57,974 bases of DNA from Bacteroidales bacterium Phil6 (GTDB lineage: Bacteria; Bacteroidota; Bacteroidia; Bacteroidales; F082): the NCBI GenBank assembly GCA_002633315.1, contig NWBN01000018.1, positions 1-57,974 of the forward strand, read 5' to 3'. The notes under the pieces are model-generated. The model worked only from the letters and a program-made list of their open reading frames with translations. It did not search any database and was not told the DNA's origin. A program made the position numbers and the translations under genes. Shown here one piece after another: positions 54,341 through 57,974 of the stretch (position 1 is the stretch's first letter; every line of letters starts with the position of its first letter).

Positions 54341-55290
54341 ATGATAAACAGAATTTATATATTGACGCCAATATACCCATCAAAATACTCTGCAGTTGGA
54401 GCGACCCCTATAGTCCACTATTTTGCGAAGGAATGGGTAAAAATGGGCTATGATGTACACGCCTTTCATATAGAATCAAGTTTCCCTAAAATATTTTACT
54501 GTTTTGCAAAACTTTTTAGAAATAGATTATCAACGGCATTGGGGCATGATGTGGCGACATCTGTTCACACCCATATAATGAGACTAAGGATGGAGTAGTA
54601 GTTAATCATATTGTTACAAAAAAAACGTCCTCATACGTTGCCATCGGCTAAAGAACTACGCAAGATAATTGATTATATTATACTATATTGCAAAAAAAAT
54701 GGAAATCCAGATTACTTTATAGGCCATTGGGACATACCTCAATTGGAGATACTGTCAGGATTGAAACATGCAACACAAGTTAAGTCAGCATTAGTTTTCC
54801 ATAATTAAGATTTTAATAATTTTGATAAAATTCATTGCCCGGATACAGTAGAAAAGCTTGATACCCTAGATGCAATAGGCTTCAGGAATAGGATATCTAA
54901 AGAGAATTACATCAAAAAATTTGGAGAACTCAATAAGATATTCATTGCTTATTCTGGTGTAAGTGATACATTTTTAAAAGCAGGAGGAACTATGACAGGA
55001 AATATTCTTTCCAGAAACTTAAGAACTTTATTTACGTAGTAATTCTTATCAAAAGAAAGTATCCGATGCAGGGTCTTAAGGCACTTATACCATATATCAT
55101 ATATAAAAATGGAGACTTTAGAATGCTCTACGTAGGCGAGGATGGAGAAAGACATGCTATTGAGGCTGTCGAAAATAAGGGCAAATTAGTTTGTACTGGC
55201 TGAATTGAAAGAAATAATATAATTAACTATTTGAAAAAGTCGGATATTTCGTAATGACTTTCACGTCATGGATCTCTGTCTTCAGATGTG
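54341..55290 (+). pseudogene. decayed family 4 glycosyltransferase
   Basis: The first 85 codons open like a retaining GT-B glycosyltransferase (RIYILTPIYPSKYSAVGAT, KEWVKMGYDVHAF). Homology then continues in other frames: YNETKDGVVVNHIVTKKTSS, GHWDIPQLEILSGLKHATQ, GFRNRISKENYIKKFGEL, YSGVSDTFLKAGG, IPYIIYKNGDFRMLYVGEDG, and finally IERNNIINYLKKSDI broken by stops. At least four frameshifts or stop codons interrupt it, so it cannot make a working enzyme. It starts about 75 nt after the IS982 element. Loss of its operon position behind the insertion sequences may have removed selection. Confidence 0.78.
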
Positions 55291-55427
55291 ACAAAAATAA
55301 AGAAATCGATCCAAAAACATTGCCGACACTAAACAATGAGTTCAATTGCAATCTCACAGAACGGACGGCAGACCATACAAGTTGGATTAAACGACAGTTT
55401 CTTAGCAACCATCTTAAATTTACACAA

Positions 55428-56534
55428 ATGAAAGTATGTTTAATATACAATTACGCTCAGCATTACCGAGCTAGTATTTTTAAATTAATAGATCAAACTT
55501 TTGATTGTGATTTTGTTTTTGGCGACAAAATGGGTGATGTGAAAAAAATGGACTATTCTCTTTTGCAAGGGAAAATAACAGAAGTACATACTTTACGCAT
55601 GCCTGGTGGATGGAATTGGCAACCTATTCTTTCTCAGCTATTAAAAAAATATGATGTATATATACTTTTAGGAGAAACTAAATCACTTAGTACGTGGGTG
55701 TTCAGTATTATTTCTCGTATATTAACTCCCCAAAAGAAATTGTTTTTTTGGTCTCATGCTTGGTATGGAAAAGAGTCTTCAATAGAAAAACTAATTAAAA
55801 AAATCTTTTTCCGTCTACCTAATGGTGGAGTTTTCTGTTATGGCAATTATGCACGAAACTTGATGATAAAAGAAGGTTTCAATCCTAATAAATTGTTTAC
55901 AATACATAACTCGTTGGCATATGATGAGCAAATAATAATCAGAAAGAATCTTAAAGAACTTCCTATTTATAGTAATCATTTCAATAACTTAAATAAAAAT
56001 CTATTCTTTATTGGTAGGCTTACGCCAGTAAAGAAACTAGAACAACTAATAGAGGCCGTAGCTATTTGCAGAAACCGTGGAATAAACTATAATGTAACTT
56101 TAATTGGAACTGGCGAAAAAAAAGAAGCACTACAAATACTCACGAAAAGGCTAAACATTGAAGATAGAGTTTGGTTTTATGGACCATGCTATGATGAAAA
56201 GGAACTAAGTTCACTTATTTACAATGCTGACCTATGTGTTGCCCCTGGTAATATAGGATTGACCGCCATGCATTCTATGGTATTCGGAACCCCATGTATT
56301 ACTCATAACGATTTTAAGTATCAAATGCCAGAATTTGAAGCAATCATCGAAGGTGTAACTGGAACGTTTTTCAGGATTAATGACGTTGAAGATCTCTCTT
56401 TGAAGATTGAAGAATGGTTTTCATCAAAAGAAAATAAACGAGAAGAAATTCGTCTTGCATGCATGAAAGAAATAGATGAAAACTGGACTCCTTATTTTCA
56501 AATTAACATATTAAAAAAATATTTAAATTCATGA
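55428..56534 (+). CDS. family 4 (GT-B) glycosyltransferase
   Basis: Adds a sugar during capsule repeat-unit synthesis. The 368-aa protein starts at MKVCLIYNYAQHYRASIF, a normal N-terminal Rossmann strand; the frame runs 58 codons further upstream through unrelated, probably remnant sequence. The C-terminal lobe has FFIGRLTPVKKLEQLIEA, TLIGTGEKKEALQ, VWFYGPCYDEKELSSLIYNA and the donor-binding CVAPGNIGLTAMHSMVFGTP (in place of the usual PSxxEG). The AT-rich codon use matches the other variable capsule genes. It overlaps none of its neighbours; the acetyltransferase starts 4 nt later. Confidence 0.88.
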   Translation: MKVCLIYNYAQHYRASIFKLIDQTFDCDFVFGDKMGDVKKMDYSLLQGKITEVHTLRMPGGWNWQPILSQLLKKYDVYILLGETKSLSTWVFSIISRILTPQKKLFFWSHAWYGKESSIEKLIKKIFFRLPNGGVFCYGNYARNLMIKEGFNPNKLFTIHNSLAYDEQIIIRKNLKELPIYSNHFNNLNKNLFFIGRLTPVKKLEQLIEAVAICRNRGINYNVTLIGTGEKKEALQILTKRLNIEDRVWFYGPCYDEKELSSLIYNADLCVAPGNIGLTAMHSMVFGTPCITHNDFKYQMPEFEAIIEGVTGTFFRINDVEDLSLKIEEWFSSKENKREEIRLACMKEIDENWTPYFQINILKKYLNS

Positions 56535-56538
56535 AACA

Positions 56539-57216
56539 ATGTTCCCTATTGCCCATTATCTAAAAGGTATATTTAAGCATCTTTTTAATCCCAAAATTTC
56601 AATTTTCTCTATAGTCTCAATTAATTGTGATATACATCGCAAAGTTGTAATAAATAGGTTTGTAAAAGTTAATAAGTCCGTAATAGGACGATATTCATAC
56701 GTGGGAAATAACACTAGTATAGATAATGCTAATGTTGGTCAATTTTGCAGCATTGCCGACCATTGTCGGATAGGAATGGCTTCACACGCATTAAATCAAC
56801 TATCTACAAGTCCAATTTTTACACAAAAAATTAATGGATGTCATGAGACTTGGGTTAAAAATGATGTATGTCATGTGTTAGAAAAAAGAGAGGTTTCTTT
56901 GGGTAATGATGTGTGGGTTGGTTCGCATGTTTTGATTAAAGGTGGTATTACTATTGGAGATGGCGCTGTTATTGCCGCTGGCGCTGTAGTTGTTAGAGAT
57001 GTTCCACCGTATGCAATAGTAGGCGGTGTGCCCGCAAAAATCATTAAGTACAGGTTTTCGCAAGATATCATAGCAAAACTTTTGGAATTGAAATGGTGGA
57101 GTTTAACAGATGATGAGTTGAAAAGAAACATTATATTTTTTCAGCAGTCCAACATATCGATTAATGATATCGAACAATTTATCAATATAAGAAATCATCT
57201 CGAATTGCGAAGATAA
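56539..57216 (+). CDS. left-handed beta-helix O-acetyltransferase (CatB/xenobiotic type)
   Basis: Acetyl-CoA-dependent transferase, probably modifying a capsule sugar. The 225-aa protein has hexapeptide repeats around IGRYSYVGNNTSIDNANVGQF, then the extended loop with the catalytic His in IGMASHALNQLSTSP. A second run of repeats follows (VSLGNDVWVGSHVLIKGG, GAVIAAGAVVVRDVPPYAIV, GVPAKIIKYRF). This loop-in-helix arrangement is typical of the CatB-like group. The C-terminal helices (LLELKWWSLTDDEL) are also typical. It lies 4 nt after the glycosyltransferase and ends 25 nt before the next gene. Confidence 0.9.
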   Translation: MFPIAHYLKGIFKHLFNPKISIFSIVSINCDIHRKVVINRFVKVNKSVIGRYSYVGNNTSIDNANVGQFCSIADHCRIGMASHALNQLSTSPIFTQKINGCHETWVKNDVCHVLEKREVSLGNDVWVGSHVLIKGGITIGDGAVIAAGAVVVRDVPPYAIVGGVPAKIIKYRFSQDIIAKLLELKWWSLTDDELKRNIIFFQQSNISINDIEQFINIRNHLELRR

Positions 57217-57241
57217 AGTTTTAAAATCCAATTGATTAAAA

Positions 57242-57974
57242 ATGTCTATTTTTAAAAATGCAGTTTTACTGATCACCGGCGGCACCGGTTCATTCGGCAA
57301 CGCCGTGCTTCGTCGCTTCCTCGATAGCGACATCAAAGAGATTCGAATTTTCTCTCGTGATGAGAAGAAACAGGACGACATGCGTCACGCCCTGCAGAAT
57401 CCCAAGGTAAAATTCTATATAGGAAATGTGAGAGACAAGGCGTCTGTGGATGTTGCGATGCGTGGAGTGGATTATGTGTTCGCGGCAGCAGCGTTGAAAC
57501 AGGTGCCGTCATGCGAGTTTTTCCCGATGGAGGCCACACGGACAAATGTGATAGGTACGGGCAATGTCCTTGAAAGTGCCATAGAACACGGAGTGAAGAA
57601 TGTGGTTGTTTTGTCAACGGACAAGGCAGCATATCCCATCAATGCCATGGGTATCAGCAAGGCGTTGATGGAGAAAGTAGCTATAGCCAAGGGACGGGAA
57701 TTGGGAGAAGGAGCAGCAACGACAATATGCTGCACGCGTTATGGCAATGTGATGGCAAGTCGGGGCTCAGTGATTCCGTTGTGGGTGGAACAGATGATGG
57801 AAGGGAAGCCGATAACGATAACGGACCCGAACATGACGCGATTCATGATGACATTGGACGATGCCGTGGACCTGGTAATCTATGCATTTCAGCATGGACA
57901 CAACGGAGACTTGTTTGTGCAGAAGGCACCTGCAGCGACATTGTCCACGTTGGCAGAAGCATTGAAGCAGATAT
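57242..57974 (+). CDS. UDP-GlcNAc 4,6-dehydratase/5-epimerase-like SDR (CapE/WbjB type), 3' end outside the window
   Basis: Extended short-chain dehydrogenase acting on UDP-N-acetylglucosamine, usually the first step to UDP-L-FucNAc or related 6-deoxy sugars. The visible 244 codons hold the NAD motif ITGGTGSFGNAVL and the substrate segment FAAAALKQVPSCEFFPMEA. The catalytic region follows: STDKAAYPINAMGISKALME, where Asp-Lys replaces the classical Tyr context, and TRYGNVMASRGSVIPL. The match to CapE/WbjB is better than to PseB/FlaA1. G+C is clearly higher than in the preceding capsule genes and resembles upxY and ugd. The gene is cut by the window end, not broken. Confidence 0.9.
   Translation, partial: MSIFKNAVLLITGGTGSFGNAVLRRFLDSDIKEIRIFSRDEKKQDDMRHALQNPKVKFYIGNVRDKASVDVAMRGVDYVFAAAALKQVPSCEFFPMEATRTNVIGTGNVLESAIEHGVKNVVVLSTDKAAYPINAMGISKALMEKVAIAKGRELGEGAATTICCTRYGNVMASRGSVIPLWVEQMMEGKPITITDPNMTRFMMTLDDAVDLVIYAFQHGHNGDLFVQKAPAATLSTLAEALKQI

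Overview
The window looks like the chromosome of an AT-rich Bacteroidota, most likely Bacteroidales. The evidence is the recurrent TAnnTTTG promoter element with short leaders, a protein with a type IX secretion (T9SS) sorting tail, a DksA/TraR protein of the Bacteroidota type that has lost most zinc-finger cysteines, a UpxY-like capsule antiterminator, a GYDIA-type GHMP kinase and a PepSY-like periplasmic protein. I cannot name a genus.

Layout. (1) 0-5.3 kb: Fe superoxide dismutase and the [FeFe]-hydrogenase maturases HydE, HydF and HydG, with a phosphopantetheinyl transferase on the other strand; no hydrogenase structural gene is present. (2) 5.7-12 kb: a short SSB, a frameshifted TonB-dependent-receptor-like protein, a D-2-hydroxyacid dehydrogenase and an EamA transporter. 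(3) 12.4-19.1 kb: a metal operon (FeoA-FeoB fusion, Cys-rich small membrane protein, permease with HMA domain), then a porin plus YeiH-type exporter operon. (4) 19.4-25.9 kb: ileS, then a tightly overlapped dksA-like/lspA/atpD/atpC operon, each with a clear terminator. (5) 25.9-29.4 kb: very AT-rich DNA with two blocks of a phased ~167-nt repeat around one T9SS cargo gene that has a long, apparently structured leader. (6) 29.4-33.7 kb: a mevalonate-pathway operon. (7) 33.7-41.4 kb: a PepSY-like protein, a two-gene K+ uptake system with a truncated regulatory subunit, and a four-gene envelope operon ending in an unusual WW/LRR modular protein. (8) 41.4-44 kb: a radical SAM enzyme fused to a guanidino-modifying-enzyme-like domain, and a glycosyltransferase. 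(9) 44.1 kb to the end: a capsule/exopolysaccharide locus (UpxY, nucleotide-sugar dehydrogenase, pyruvyl transferase, Wzy, F420-dehydrogenase-like protein, Wzx), interrupted by two insertion sequences placed end to end, a decayed glycosyltransferase, an intact glycosyltransferase, an acetyltransferase and the start of a UDP-GlcNAc 4,6-dehydratase that runs off the window.

How they work together. HydE/F/G assemble the H-cluster for a hydrogenase encoded elsewhere. FeoAB imports Fe(II), and the linked permease probably handles Cu/Zn or another soft metal. HMG-CoA reductase, the GYDIA kinase, mevalonate kinase and diphosphomevalonate decarboxylase make isopentenyl diphosphate. The capsule genes form one polarised, probably UpxY-controlled transcription unit whose variable central genes are more AT-rich than the flanking housekeeping-type sugar genes.

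The best candidates for something undescribed are the phased repeat array at 26.3-27.0/28.6-29.1 kb, the structured leader at 28.2-28.4 kb, the WW/LRR envelope operon at 36.6-41.3 kb and the radical SAM fusion at 41.4 kb.
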